Part shown: piece by piece, positions 7,133 to 14,182 of the stretch | Numbering within the stretch: position 1 is the stretch's first letter | Layout of the letters: the number at the start of each line of letters is the position of its first letter | Source: Sporomusaceae bacterium | GTDB lineage: Bacteria; Bacillota; Negativicutes; DSM-13327 | Reading direction: 5' to 3' | Assembly (NCBI GenBank): GCA_027492445.1 | Contig: JAPUES010000103.1 | Location: 1-18,392, forward strand | Length of the DNA stretch: 18,392 bases | Translations under genes and position numbers: made by a program | Notes under the pieces: generated by a model | Seen by the model: the letters and a program-made list of their open reading frames with translations, nothing else | What the model was told of the DNA's origin: nothing | The model's database searches: none

Positions 7133-7834
7133 ATGTCAGTAATTTCAATGAAACAACTTTTAGAAGCAGGTGTTCATTTCGGACATCAAACAAGAAGATG
7201 GAACCCTAAGATGGCTCCTTATATTTTTACGGAGCGCAATGGTATCTACATAATTGACTTACAGAAAACAGTCAAAAAAGTAGATGATGCTTATAATGCA
7301 GTACGTGAGATCGCTAAAGATCAAACAATTTTGTTCGTTGGAACAAAAAAACAAGCACAAGATGCAGTAAAAGAAGAAGCAATCCGCTCTAATATGTACT
7401 ACATTAATGAGCGTTGGCTTGGTGGTATGTTAACAAACTTCCAAACCATTCAAAAACGTATTAAACGTTTAAAAGAATTGGAAGATATGGAAGAAAAAGG
7501 AGTATTTGAAGTGCTTTCTAAGAAAGAAGTTCTTACTCTTCGTCATGAAATGGAAAGACTGCAAAAGTTCCTTGGCGGTATCAAAAATATGACTAAATTA
7601 CCAGGCGCTTTGTTTATCATTGATCCTCGTAAAGAACGCATTGCTGTTGCCGAAGCTAAAAAACTAGGTATTCCTATTGTAGCTATTGTTGATACGAATT
7701 GTGATCCGGATGAAATTGATTTTATCATTCCGGGTAATGATGATGCAATTCGTGCTGTAAAACTGCTTACTGCTAAAATGGCAGATGCTATTTTGGAAGC
7801 AAGACAAGGCGAACAAGTAGAAGAAGCAGAGTAA
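7133..7834 (+). CDS. rpsB: 30S ribosomal protein S2
   Basis: The 233-residue S2 protein of the small ribosomal subunit. The N-terminus is typical (MKQLLEAGVHFGHQTRRWNP, then KMAPYIFTERNGIYIIDLQK). The family signature segments WLGGMLTNFQTI and LPGALFIIDPRKERIAVAEA are intact, with a usual acidic tail (EQVEEAE). The start is ATG 7133 behind AGGAGGTG. It is the first gene behind the promoter at 6997-7025 and is paired with tsf as in most bacteria. Confidence 0.98.
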   Translation: MSVISMKQLLEAGVHFGHQTRRWNPKMAPYIFTERNGIYIIDLQKTVKKVDDAYNAVREIAKDQTILFVGTKKQAQDAVKEEAIRSNMYYINERWLGGMLTNFQTIQKRIKRLKELEDMEEKGVFEVLSKKEVLTLRHEMERLQKFLGGIKNMTKLPGALFIIDPRKERIAVAEAKKLGIPIVAIVDTNCDPDEIDFIIPGNDDAIRAVKLLTAKMADAILEARQGEQVEEAE

Positions 7835-7848
7835 TTTTTATATAACAG

Positions 7849-7885
7849 AGGGTAAGGGGGACAACGTATGTTTAACCCTTACCTT
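7849..7885 (+). promoter_or_regulatory. Hairpin in the rpsB-tsf intercistronic gap
   Basis: GGTAAGGG (7851-7858) is the exact complement of CCCTTACC (7876-7883), and the flanking AG/TT extend the stem to ten pairs with one G-U wobble. The loop is 17 bases. No U tract follows, so it would not act as a simple terminator. It may set the rpsB:tsf ratio by partial attenuation or RNA processing, which is known between these genes in other bacteria. Confidence 0.5.
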
Positions 7886-7913
7886 TAATAGTAGACAGGA
7901 GGAATTGATATTT

Positions 7914-8561
7914 ATGATAACTGCTGAAATGGTAAAAGAACTGCGCCAAACCACTGGTGCTGGCATGATGGATTGTAAAAAAGCTTTAGTAGAAACAAAA
8001 GGCAATATTAGTGAAGCTGTCGATTATTTGCGTGAAAAAGGGTTAGCAGCGGCTGCAAAAAAAGCAGGACGTGTTGCTACAGAAGGCGTTGTTGAAGCTT
8101 ACATCCATGCAGGTGGTCGTGTTGGTGTTATGGTTGAACTTAACTGTGAAACGGATTTTGTTGCCAAAACAGATAATTTTAAAGGTTTAGCAAGAGATAT
8201 TGCTATGCAAATTGCTGCTGCAAATCCTACTTGTGTTCGTCGTGAAGAGGTTTCTCCTGAAGTAGTAGAACATGAAAGAGAAATTCTTAGAGCACAAGCT
8301 TTAAATGAAGGAAAACCAGCTAATATTGTAGAAAAGATGATTACTGGTCGCGTTGAAAAATATTATAAAGAAGTATGTTTGATGGAACAAGCTTTCATAA
8401 AAAACCCAGATCAAACAATTACTCAACTTATAAATGAAACTATCTCTAAAATTGGTGAAAATATTTCCATTCGTAGATTCACTAGGTACCAACTTGGTGA
8501 AGGTATGGAGAAAAAATCTAACGATTTTGCTGCTGAGGTAATGGCTGCGGTTAAACAATAA
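7914..8561 (+). CDS. tsf: Translation elongation factor Ts
   Basis: The nucleotide-exchange factor that regenerates EF-Tu-GTP. The N-terminal UBA-like domain is clear (ITAEMVKELRQTTGAGMMDC, then KKAL), and so is the EF-Tu contact motif ELNCETDFVAKTDNF. At 215 residues it is the short form of the family; B. subtilis and E. coli have about 280-290. An upstream TTG at 7905 in the same frame is only two bases after the AGGAGG (7897-7902). The ATG at 7914 gives the usual N-terminus MITAEMVK, so I chose it even though its spacing is a little long. The stop lies in the left arm of a terminator. Confidence 0.97.
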   Translation: MITAEMVKELRQTTGAGMMDCKKALVETKGNISEAVDYLREKGLAAAAKKAGRVATEGVVEAYIHAGGRVGVMVELNCETDFVAKTDNFKGLARDIAMQIAAANPTCVRREEVSPEVVEHEREILRAQALNEGKPANIVEKMITGRVEKYYKEVCLMEQAFIKNPDQTITQLINETISKIGENISIRRFTRYQLGEGMEKKSNDFAAEVMAAVKQ

Positions 8562-8590
8562 GAGAACACTTTAGTGTTCTCTTATTTTCT
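8557..8590 (+). terminator. Intrinsic terminator after tsf
   Basis: The 13-base arms AATAAGAGAACAC (8557-8569) and 8574-8586 are perfect complements around a TTTA loop, followed by TTCT. The left arm contains the tsf stop codon. It should end most rpsB-tsf transcripts. I found no convincing promoter in the 8591-8654 gap, so pyrH may depend on read-through or a non-consensus promoter. Confidence 0.85.
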
Positions 8591-8654
8591 AAGGTTTATT
8601 AAAGGATTTGTTATAGATTTGTAGAATTGATATGGAAGAATAGGAGGGGTACAC

Positions 8655-9374
8655 TTGGTTACGACAAAATATAAACGGGTAGTCTTAAAACTTAGTGGCG
8701 AAGCTCTAGCGGGGCAACAAGGGTATGGTATTGATCCATTGGTGGTTGACTCTATTGCTCGTCAAATAAGAGAAGTAAGAGAAACCGATCTTCAAGTTGC
8801 CATCGTCGTTGGGGGAGGAAATATTTGGAGAGGTTTAGCAGGCAGTGCCAAAGGGATGGACAGAGCTACTGCTGATTATATGGGTATGTTAGCTACTGTG
8901 ATGAATTCTCTTGCTCTTCAAGATGCTTTAGAACAATGTAATGTGGATACTCGTGTACAAACTGCAATTGAAATGCGGCAAGTCGCTGAACCTTATATTC
9001 GTCGGCGGGCTATTCGTCATTTAGAAAAAAACAGAGTCATTATTTTTGCAGCAGGCACTGGTAATCCTTATTTTTCAACGGATACTACTGCGGCACTACG
9101 AGCTGCGGAAATTGAAGCAGATGTGATTTTGATGGCAAAGAAAAATACAGATGGTGTGTATGATTCAGATCCTAGGCTCAATCCGGATGCTAAAAAATTC
9201 AATGAACTAGCTTATATTGAAGTGTTACAACGTGGCTTAGGTGTTATGGACTCCACAGCCATAAGTTTGTGTATGGACAATAAAATTCCAATTGTTGTAT
9301 TTAGTATTGATGAGCCCGGTAATATTTTAAAAGCAGCCCTTGGACAAGATATCGGCACTATTGTGGGGGGATAA
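8655..9374 (+). CDS. pyrH: UMP kinase
   Basis: The bacterial uridylate kinase (UMP + ATP to UDP + ADP) of the amino-acid-kinase fold, needed for pyrimidine nucleotide synthesis; 239 residues, usual length. Motifs seen are VLKLSGEALAG (N-terminal phosphate loop), VVGGGNIWRG, DYMGMLATVMNSLALQDALE, STDTTAALRAAEIEADVIL and the nucleotide-site segment KKNTDGVYDSDP. The start is TTG at 8655 behind TAGGAGGGG (8641-8649). frr follows after six bases. Confidence 0.97.
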   Translation: MVTTKYKRVVLKLSGEALAGQQGYGIDPLVVDSIARQIREVRETDLQVAIVVGGGNIWRGLAGSAKGMDRATADYMGMLATVMNSLALQDALEQCNVDTRVQTAIEMRQVAEPYIRRRAIRHLEKNRVIIFAAGTGNPYFSTDTTAALRAAEIEADVILMAKKNTDGVYDSDPRLNPDAKKFNELAYIEVLQRGLGVMDSTAISLCMDNKIPIVVFSIDEPGNILKAALGQDIGTIVGG

Positions 9375-9380
9375 TAGATC

Positions 9381-9938
9381 ATGATTAAAGAAATTTATGC
9401 TATTCATGAAGAAAAAATGAAGAAGGCCTTAGATGCCTTACGTAGAGAATTTAGTACCTTACGAGCTGGGCGAGCTACGCCAGCACTCTTAGATAAGATT
9501 ATGGTAGATTATTATGGTACACCTACACCTATTAGCCAAGTCGCTAATATTTCCGTTCCTGAACCACGGATGATCACCATCCAAGCTTGGGAAAAAACCA
9601 TGATTGCTCAAATTGAAAAATCAATTTTAAAGTCAGATTTAGGGATTACTCCCAATAGTGATGGTGTCATTATTCGACTTAATATTCCCCAACTTACCCA
9701 ACAAAGACGCACAGAACTTGTAAAAGTAGTGCATAAAAAAGCCGAAGAAAACCGCATTGTTATTCGTAATGTACGCCGAGATGCGAATGATGCTATTAAA
9801 AAGCTTGAAAAAGAAAAAAGCATTTCTGAAGACGAAGCTAAAAAAGCACAAGATGATATGCAAAAACTTACAGATAAATTTATCAAAGAAGTAGATAGTA
9901 TCATGAGTTCCAAAGAAAAGGAAATAATGGAAGTGTAA
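9381..9938 (+). CDS. frr: Ribosome recycling factor
   Basis: The 185-residue factor that, with EF-G, splits post-termination ribosomes. The family core is intact: LRREFSTLRAGRATPALLDK, MVDYYGTPTPISQVANISVP, SDLGITPNSDGVIIRLNIP and LTQQRRTELVKVVHKKAEEN, then the basic/acidic C-terminal helix (NVRRDANDAIKKLEKEKSIS). The start is ATG 9381, with a GGGGGG run at the end of pyrH as ribosome site. It is part of the conserved pyrH-frr pair. Confidence 0.98.
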   Translation: MIKEIYAIHEEKMKKALDALRREFSTLRAGRATPALLDKIMVDYYGTPTPISQVANISVPEPRMITIQAWEKTMIAQIEKSILKSDLGITPNSDGVIIRLNIPQLTQQRRTELVKVVHKKAEENRIVIRNVRRDANDAIKKLEKEKSISEDEAKKAQDDMQKLTDKFIKEVDSIMSSKEKEIMEV

Positions 9939-9941
9939 CAT

Positions 9942-10139
9942 ATGGATACAGTTGCCCAATCTTTATGTGAGATTAAAAAACAGTTAGATGAAGCTAATCT
10001 ACCATATATTGTATCACTCACTCATCCCTCACGTGCTGTGACAAATTTAGATGAAAAATCCCTTTATGTTATTCGACAAAAAATTGATACAGAAGGTGTT
10101 TATCATCTACTTGCCGCTGCCAAAATGGGGAAAGGGTAG
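9942..10139 (+). CDS. Hypothetical 65-residue protein downstream of frr
   Basis: I do not recognise a named family. The ATG lies three bases after the frr stop, with GGAAGTG before it, so it is tightly coupled to frr. The product looks like a small globular protein of alternating helices and strands (VAQSLCEIKKQLDEANLPYI, LTHPSRAVTNL, LYVIRQKIDTEGVYHLLAAA), with no membrane segment or signal. After its TAG, the +1 frame continues without a stop to 10218 and encodes a hydrophobic stretch (VCSACVAVALVVLFGSMIG). A longer, membrane-anchored form cut by a frameshift is therefore possible. A terminator follows directly. Confidence 0.7.
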   Translation: MDTVAQSLCEIKKQLDEANLPYIVSLTHPSRAVTNLDEKSLYVIRQKIDTEGVYHLLAAAKMGKG

Positions 10140-10202
10140 TGCTTTAGTATGCAGTGCCTGTGTGGCGGTTGCCCTGGTGGTGCTATTTGGCTCCATGATT
10201 GG

Positions 10203-10232
10203 AAACCCCCTCACTTGAGGGGGTTTTATTTG
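10203..10232 (+). terminator. Strong intrinsic terminator after the pyrH-frr operon
   Basis: AAACCCCCTC (10203-10212) pairs with GAGGGGGTTT (10217-10226) around a four-base ACTT loop, and TTTTATTTG follows. A GC-rich core with a U tract makes this a classical Rho-independent terminator. uppS begins about 30 bases later, and I see no clear promoter in that gap. Confidence 0.93.
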
Positions 10233-10260
10233 TTTATTACATTACCTTGGAGGGCAGAAT

Positions 10261-11028
10261 ATGTGGAAAAAATGGTTTAGCAAAAGTCGTAAAAAGCTAG
10301 AAAGTTATGATCACTTAGAGCTTGAAAATATGCCAAAACATATTGGGATTATTATGGATGGTAATGGTCGTTGGGCTAAAAATAAGGGATGGCCCCGTGC
10401 TCTTGGTCATAGGGCTGGGGTAGAGAGTTTACGCGGTATCGTTACAACCGCTGTGAATATAAAGCTTAACGTACTAACTGTTTATGCTTTTTCTACTGAA
10501 AATTGGAAAAGGCCCATGGATGAAGTAAGCTTATTAATGCGATTGTTTTCCGAATACCTAGATAGTGAAATAGAGGAATTACATACTAAAAATGTGCAAA
10601 TACGGTTTATTGGAAATATCCATGGACTAGCAATGGAACTACAAGAAAAAATTGATAAGACACAAAGATATACAAAAAATAATACGGGCTTAGTTTTTAA
10701 TTTAGCTGTTAATTATGGCGGTCGAGCAGAAATTCTACAATCGGTTCGCAAACTTGGAGAAAAAATTGCCAACGGTGAGCTGTTAGCGGAAAATATTACA
10801 GAACAGAATATTAGCGATCATTTATATACCAGTGGTTTACCAGATCCTGACCTCTTAATTAGACCAAGTGGTGATTTTAGGATAAGTAATTTCTTGCTAT
10901 GGCAATCAGCATATACGGAATATTGGTTTACTGATATCTATTGGCCTGACTTTACACCAAATCATTTAATGAAGGCCATTGAGGATTATCAGAAACGTGA
11001 ACGAAGATTTGGTGGCTTGAAGAAATAA
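10261..11028 (+). CDS. uppS: Isoprenyl transferase / undecaprenyl diphosphate synthase
   Basis: A cis-prenyltransferase that adds isopentenyl units to farnesyl diphosphate to make the C55 lipid carrier for peptidoglycan and wall polymers; 255 residues. Motifs are GIIMDGNGRWAK (catalytic Asp33), RALGHRAGVESL, YAFSTENWKRP, FNLAVNYGGRAEI and SNFLLWQSAYTEYWF. In the metal and diphosphate motif, where most enzymes have R-T-S/G-G-E, this one has RPSGDFRISN (201-210). Asp205 replaces the Glu that is a Mg ligand in E. coli (Glu213), and Pro202 replaces Thr. The acid is kept, so activity is expected. The start is ATG 10261 behind TTGGAGGGC. Confidence 0.96.
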   Translation: MWKKWFSKSRKKLESYDHLELENMPKHIGIIMDGNGRWAKNKGWPRALGHRAGVESLRGIVTTAVNIKLNVLTVYAFSTENWKRPMDEVSLLMRLFSEYLDSEIEELHTKNVQIRFIGNIHGLAMELQEKIDKTQRYTKNNTGLVFNLAVNYGGRAEILQSVRKLGEKIANGELLAENITEQNISDHLYTSGLPDPDLLIRPSGDFRISNFLLWQSAYTEYWFTDIYWPDFTPNHLMKAIEDYQKRERRFGGLKK

Positions 11029-11048
11029 GAGTACAAGTGGGTGTTTTA

Positions 11049-11876
11049 ATGCTTGGTAAACGAATTTTAACAGCAGTTATTGGCATACCTGTTGCTATCT
11101 ATGTAATAAATTATGGAGAATGGTTGTTTGCCACTACAATTCTTATTCTTGCACTCTTGGCCTGGCATGAATTTTATACTATGTTGCAGAATAAAGATAT
11201 TACAGTATGTTATTCTTGGGGATTTCTTATAAACTTACTTATCCTAGCTTGTGCATGGCTAGGAAACTCTCAGGAACTTGTGATGCTGCTCTTTGCTGCC
11301 ACCGTCTTATCCTTGCTGCGCATTATAACTTCTCGTACAAAGTTTACGGTGGTTGACGCTGCTTTTTCAATACTAGGAATTTCCTACATCGGAATTTCCT
11401 TTGCTCATTTATTGTTGCTTAGGTATACGGATTTTTCCTTATATTTTATCACTCCTTGGGGAACATTATCTGCTGGTGCAGGATATTTATGGTTGGCTTT
11501 TCTTGGTACCTGGGCAAGTGATACCTTTGCTTTTTTTGTAGGTTCTTATTTAGGTAAACATAAATTATGCCCTCAAATTAGTCCTAATAAAACAATAGAG
11601 GGATTCCTAGGTGGTTTATTTGGCAGCATGATTGCCATTGTATTGTTAGGAAGTATGTTTAAAATCCCAATTTATCATAGTGTCATCATGGGTATACTAG
11701 TAGGTGTTGCGGCGCCAGTGGGTGATTTAGTAGAGTCTTCCATAAAGCGTTTTGCTCAGGTGAAGGATTCCGGGAATATTTTACCTGGCCATGGTGGTAT
11801 TTTAGATCGTTTTGATAGTATATTATTTACAGTTCCTGTTATCTATTACTATTTACATGGCTTTGTATTGGGATAA
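11049..11876 (+). CDS. cdsA: Phosphatidate cytidylyltransferase (CDP-diglyceride synthase)
   Basis: An integral membrane enzyme making CDP-diacylglycerol from phosphatidic acid and CTP, the branch point to all phospholipids. The 275-residue protein has several hydrophobic helices from the N-terminus (RILTAVIGIPVAIYVINYGE) on. The CdsA signature is complete near the C-terminus: SSIKRFAQVKDSGNILPGHG then GILDRFD. Also seen is the ASDTFAFFVGSYLGKHKL segment before the conserved SPNKTIEG. The frame opens at a GTG (11037), but I chose ATG 11049 (MLGKRILTA), which fits the family N-terminus and lies five bases after GTGGGTG. Confidence 0.95.
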   Translation: MLGKRILTAVIGIPVAIYVINYGEWLFATTILILALLAWHEFYTMLQNKDITVCYSWGFLINLLILACAWLGNSQELVMLLFAATVLSLLRIITSRTKFTVVDAAFSILGISYIGISFAHLLLLRYTDFSLYFITPWGTLSAGAGYLWLAFLGTWASDTFAFFVGSYLGKHKLCPQISPNKTIEGFLGGLFGSMIAIVLLGSMFKIPIYHSVIMGILVGVAAPVGDLVESSIKRFAQVKDSGNILPGHGGILDRFDSILFTVPVIYYYLHGFVLG

Positions 11877-11877
11877 T

Positions 11878-11905
11878 ACTCTATTCCAGTATTGGTAATA
11901 GCAGT
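11878..11905 (+). other. Imperfect hairpin in the cdsA-dxr gap
   Basis: ACT-CTATTCCA (11878-11888) can pair with TGG-AATAG-AGT (11893-11905) around a GTAT loop, with single-base bulges at 11896 and 11902. There is no U tract. It may be an RNA stability or processing element between two co-transcribed genes, or chance. Confidence 0.3.
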
Positions 11906-11927
11906 CGGCTAAAAGGAGAATAGTAGA

Positions 11928-13085
11928 ATGCAACAGATTGGAATTTTAGGCAGTACAGGTTCCATTGGGACGCAGGCCCTAGAAGTAATTGCTGCCAATC
12001 AGGATAAGTTTTGTGTAAAAACAGTAGCAGCTTATCATAATGATACATTATTAGAAGAACAAATTGAGTACTTTAAGCCGGAAATTGCAGTACTTGTTGA
12101 TCGGGATGCTGCAGATAGGTTAGTACGCAGATACTCAGGCCCTACTCTCATTTTAACAGGTGAAGAGGGATTGATTGAGGCCGCTACTCATACTAAGGTG
12201 GATACCGTGCTCACTTCATTAATGGGCTTTGCGGGCCTTAGGCCTACCATTGCTGCTATTGAGGCAGGGAAAAATATTGCCTTAGCCAATAAAGAAACAC
12301 TAGTCGCTGCTGGTGAATTGGTAACGAACCTTGCCAAGGAAAAGGGAATTAATATTTTACCTGTCGATAGCGAACATAGTGCAATTTTCCAGTGTTTACA
12401 GGGAGAAAATAGAAAAAATATCCACAAAATTATTCTAACAGCTTCTGGAGGTCCTTTTCGGGGGTTTACTCGTGAAGCATTGCAACAAGTTACAGTAGAA
12501 GATTGTTTACGTCATCCTAATTGGTCCATGGGCAAAAAAATTACAGTGGATTCGGCCACTCTTGCGAATAAGGGACTAGAAGTCATTGAAGCACGATTTT
12601 TGTTTGATGTTGATTATTCTCAAATTGATGTTGTAGTTCATCCCCAAAGTATTATTCACTCCATGGTTGAGTTTAATGATAGTTCTGTCATTGCTCAATT
12701 AGGGAAGGCGGATATGCGACTACCCATTCAATATGCTTTTACATATCCAGATCGGGTGGTGGCAAACTATCCAAGATTAGATTTTAAAACCTTATCAGCA
12801 CTAACTTTCTCTGAACCAGATATTGTAACCTTTCCAGCATTAGAACTTGCTTTTCATGCAGGCCGTCGAGGTGGGACATTGCCTTGCGTTTTTAACGCTG
12901 CGAATGAAGTAGCCGTAGCTGCTTTCTTAGAAGGTAAGATTAGATTTCTTGATATTGTAACCGTTATCCATAGTGTAGTGCAACAACATACGCAAGTACA
13001 AATACCTAAGCTACAGGATATTTATGACGCGGATTGTTGGGCTCGTACTCAAGCTAATGAAGTCTTACGGGCTATCATTACATAA
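11928..13085 (+). CDS. dxr: 1-deoxy-D-xylulose 5-phosphate reductoisomerase
   Basis: Converts DXP to MEP with NADPH, the first committed step of the MEP isoprenoid pathway; 385 residues, usual length. The NADPH-binding GSTGSIGTQALEV starts at residue 8. The metal ligands are in LPVDSEHSAIFQC (Asp147, Glu149) and in DSATLANKGLEVIEA (Glu218), equivalent to Asp150, Glu152 and Glu231 of the E. coli enzyme. The substrate segment VHPQSIIHSMVEF and the C-terminal helical domain are present. The start is ATG 11928 behind AAAAGGAGAA. It shares the operon with ispG, another MEP enzyme, and uppS, which uses the products. Confidence 0.98.
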   Translation: MQQIGILGSTGSIGTQALEVIAANQDKFCVKTVAAYHNDTLLEEQIEYFKPEIAVLVDRDAADRLVRRYSGPTLILTGEEGLIEAATHTKVDTVLTSLMGFAGLRPTIAAIEAGKNIALANKETLVAAGELVTNLAKEKGINILPVDSEHSAIFQCLQGENRKNIHKIILTASGGPFRGFTREALQQVTVEDCLRHPNWSMGKKITVDSATLANKGLEVIEARFLFDVDYSQIDVVVHPQSIIHSMVEFNDSSVIAQLGKADMRLPIQYAFTYPDRVVANYPRLDFKTLSALTFSEPDIVTFPALELAFHAGRRGGTLPCVFNAANEVAVAAFLEGKIRFLDIVTVIHSVVQQHTQVQIPKLQDIYDADCWARTQANEVLRAIIT

Positions 13086-13105
13086 ATAGAAAAGGAGGGG
13101 TTTCA

Positions 13106-14137
13106 TTGTTAACAACAGCTTTAGCGACTATTTTTGTATTTGGACTCTTAGTATTAGTTCATGAGTTAGGTCATTTTTTTACTGCAAAGATGGTGGGTAT
13201 GCGTGTCGATGAATTTGCTATAGGCTTTGGCCCTAAAGTAATTAGTTATAAGCATGGAGAAACCTTATACTCATGGCGCAGTATCCCTCTTGGTGGATTT
13301 AATAAAATTGCAGGCATGGATCCTGATGAAGAACAAGATGAATTTTCCTTTTATGCAAAATCCATACCAGCTAGAATGCTCGTCATTGCAGCGGGGTCTC
13401 TTATGAATTTCCTATTACCAGTGGTGTTATTTATGACCATTTTTTTAAGCTCAGGGATTGATACGCCTTCCCATGAGCCGATTATTGGTAATATTTTTCC
13501 TGATAAACCAGCGGCTAGAGCGGGATTAGTAGTAGGTGACCGTATTTTGACGGTAAATAGTAAAGAAATTGATTCATGGCAGCAGTTTGTGAATATTATT
13601 CAATCCAATGCTAGCCAAAAACTGATTTTACAATATGAACACAATGGTAAAATAGAAACGGCGACCATTGTACCGGAATACGATGAAAAAGCCAAGCGGG
13701 GAATCATTGGCATTATGCCCCAGCTGAATAAGCATCATCCTGGGTTTATTGAAGCCATTGGTTTGTCTGTTAAGCAGACTTATTTTGTAGCTAGCAGTAT
13801 GCTCGTTGGTATTGGGCAAATGATTACTGGTGAAGTTGCTGCTGAGGTGGCAGGTCCTATCGGCGTGGCCCAAATGGCGGGTGAAGTGGCACAACTTGGA
13901 TTAATGCCTCTTTTGCAATTTGCCGCATTTTTAAGTATTAATTTAGGGCTTATTAATTTATTACCGGTACCTGTTCTTGATGGCGGACATCTCGTAACCT
14001 TAGCTGTAGAAGGGGTGCGTGGGAAACCCTTAAATAAGAAACACATGCAATTTATTCAAATGATTGGATTTGCATTATTAATGGCAATATTTCTAATGGC
14101 AACCTTTAAAGATCTTTCAAGATTAAAATTATTTTAA
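13106..14137 (+). CDS. rseP: RIP metalloprotease RseP (site-2 protease)
   Basis: A membrane zinc protease that cleaves anti-sigma factors and leftover signal peptides within the membrane (RasP/YluC in Bacillus). The zinc motif HELGH is at residues 19-23, inside the first membrane helix. A PDZ domain covers about residues 125-185 (AARAGLVVGDRILTVNSKEI). The second active-site motif LDG is in LLPVPVLDGGHL (Asp292), and a last helix is near the C-terminus. At 343 residues it has the single-PDZ size usual in Firmicutes, shorter than two-PDZ E. coli RseP. The start is TTG at 13106 behind AAAGGAGGGG (13090-13099). Confidence 0.97.
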   Translation: MLTTALATIFVFGLLVLVHELGHFFTAKMVGMRVDEFAIGFGPKVISYKHGETLYSWRSIPLGGFNKIAGMDPDEEQDEFSFYAKSIPARMLVIAAGSLMNFLLPVVLFMTIFLSSGIDTPSHEPIIGNIFPDKPAARAGLVVGDRILTVNSKEIDSWQQFVNIIQSNASQKLILQYEHNGKIETATIVPEYDEKAKRGIIGIMPQLNKHHPGFIEAIGLSVKQTYFVASSMLVGIGQMITGEVAAEVAGPIGVAQMAGEVAQLGLMPLLQFAAFLSINLGLINLLPVPVLDGGHLVTLAVEGVRGKPLNKKHMQFIQMIGFALLMAIFLMATFKDLSRLKLF

Positions 14138-14182
14138 AGTGTGCTTATAGTTAGAGTTGTCAGCAAAGAAATGAGTGAGATA

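Noticed and set aside
7905..7907. TTG as the tsf start codon
   Set aside because: It lies two bases after AGGAGG, too close for initiation. ATG 7914 gives the conserved EF-Ts N-terminus.
8608..8633. Candidate pyrH promoter (TTGTTA with TAGAAT or TATAGA)
   Set aside because: The spacing between hexamers is 8 or about 14 bases, or there is no -35 for the extended -10. Not strong enough to annotate.
9608..10021. 137-codon open frame on the - strand across frr and the next ORF
   Set aside because: It mirrors frr codons (Ser/Leu/Phe-rich product), spans the boundary of two + strand genes, and has no credible ribosome site or motif.
10137..10230. In-frame read-through of TAG giving a Cys-rich peptide (MQCLCGGCPGG) from ATG 10149
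   Set aside because: It has no ribosome site, would run through a strong terminator into uppS, and competes with the more sensible hydrophobic +1 frame. Probably chance.
14141..14143. GTG as the ispG start codon
   Set aside because: It has no ribosome site and adds 14 residues that are not typical of IspG. ATG 14183 or 14171 fits the family better.
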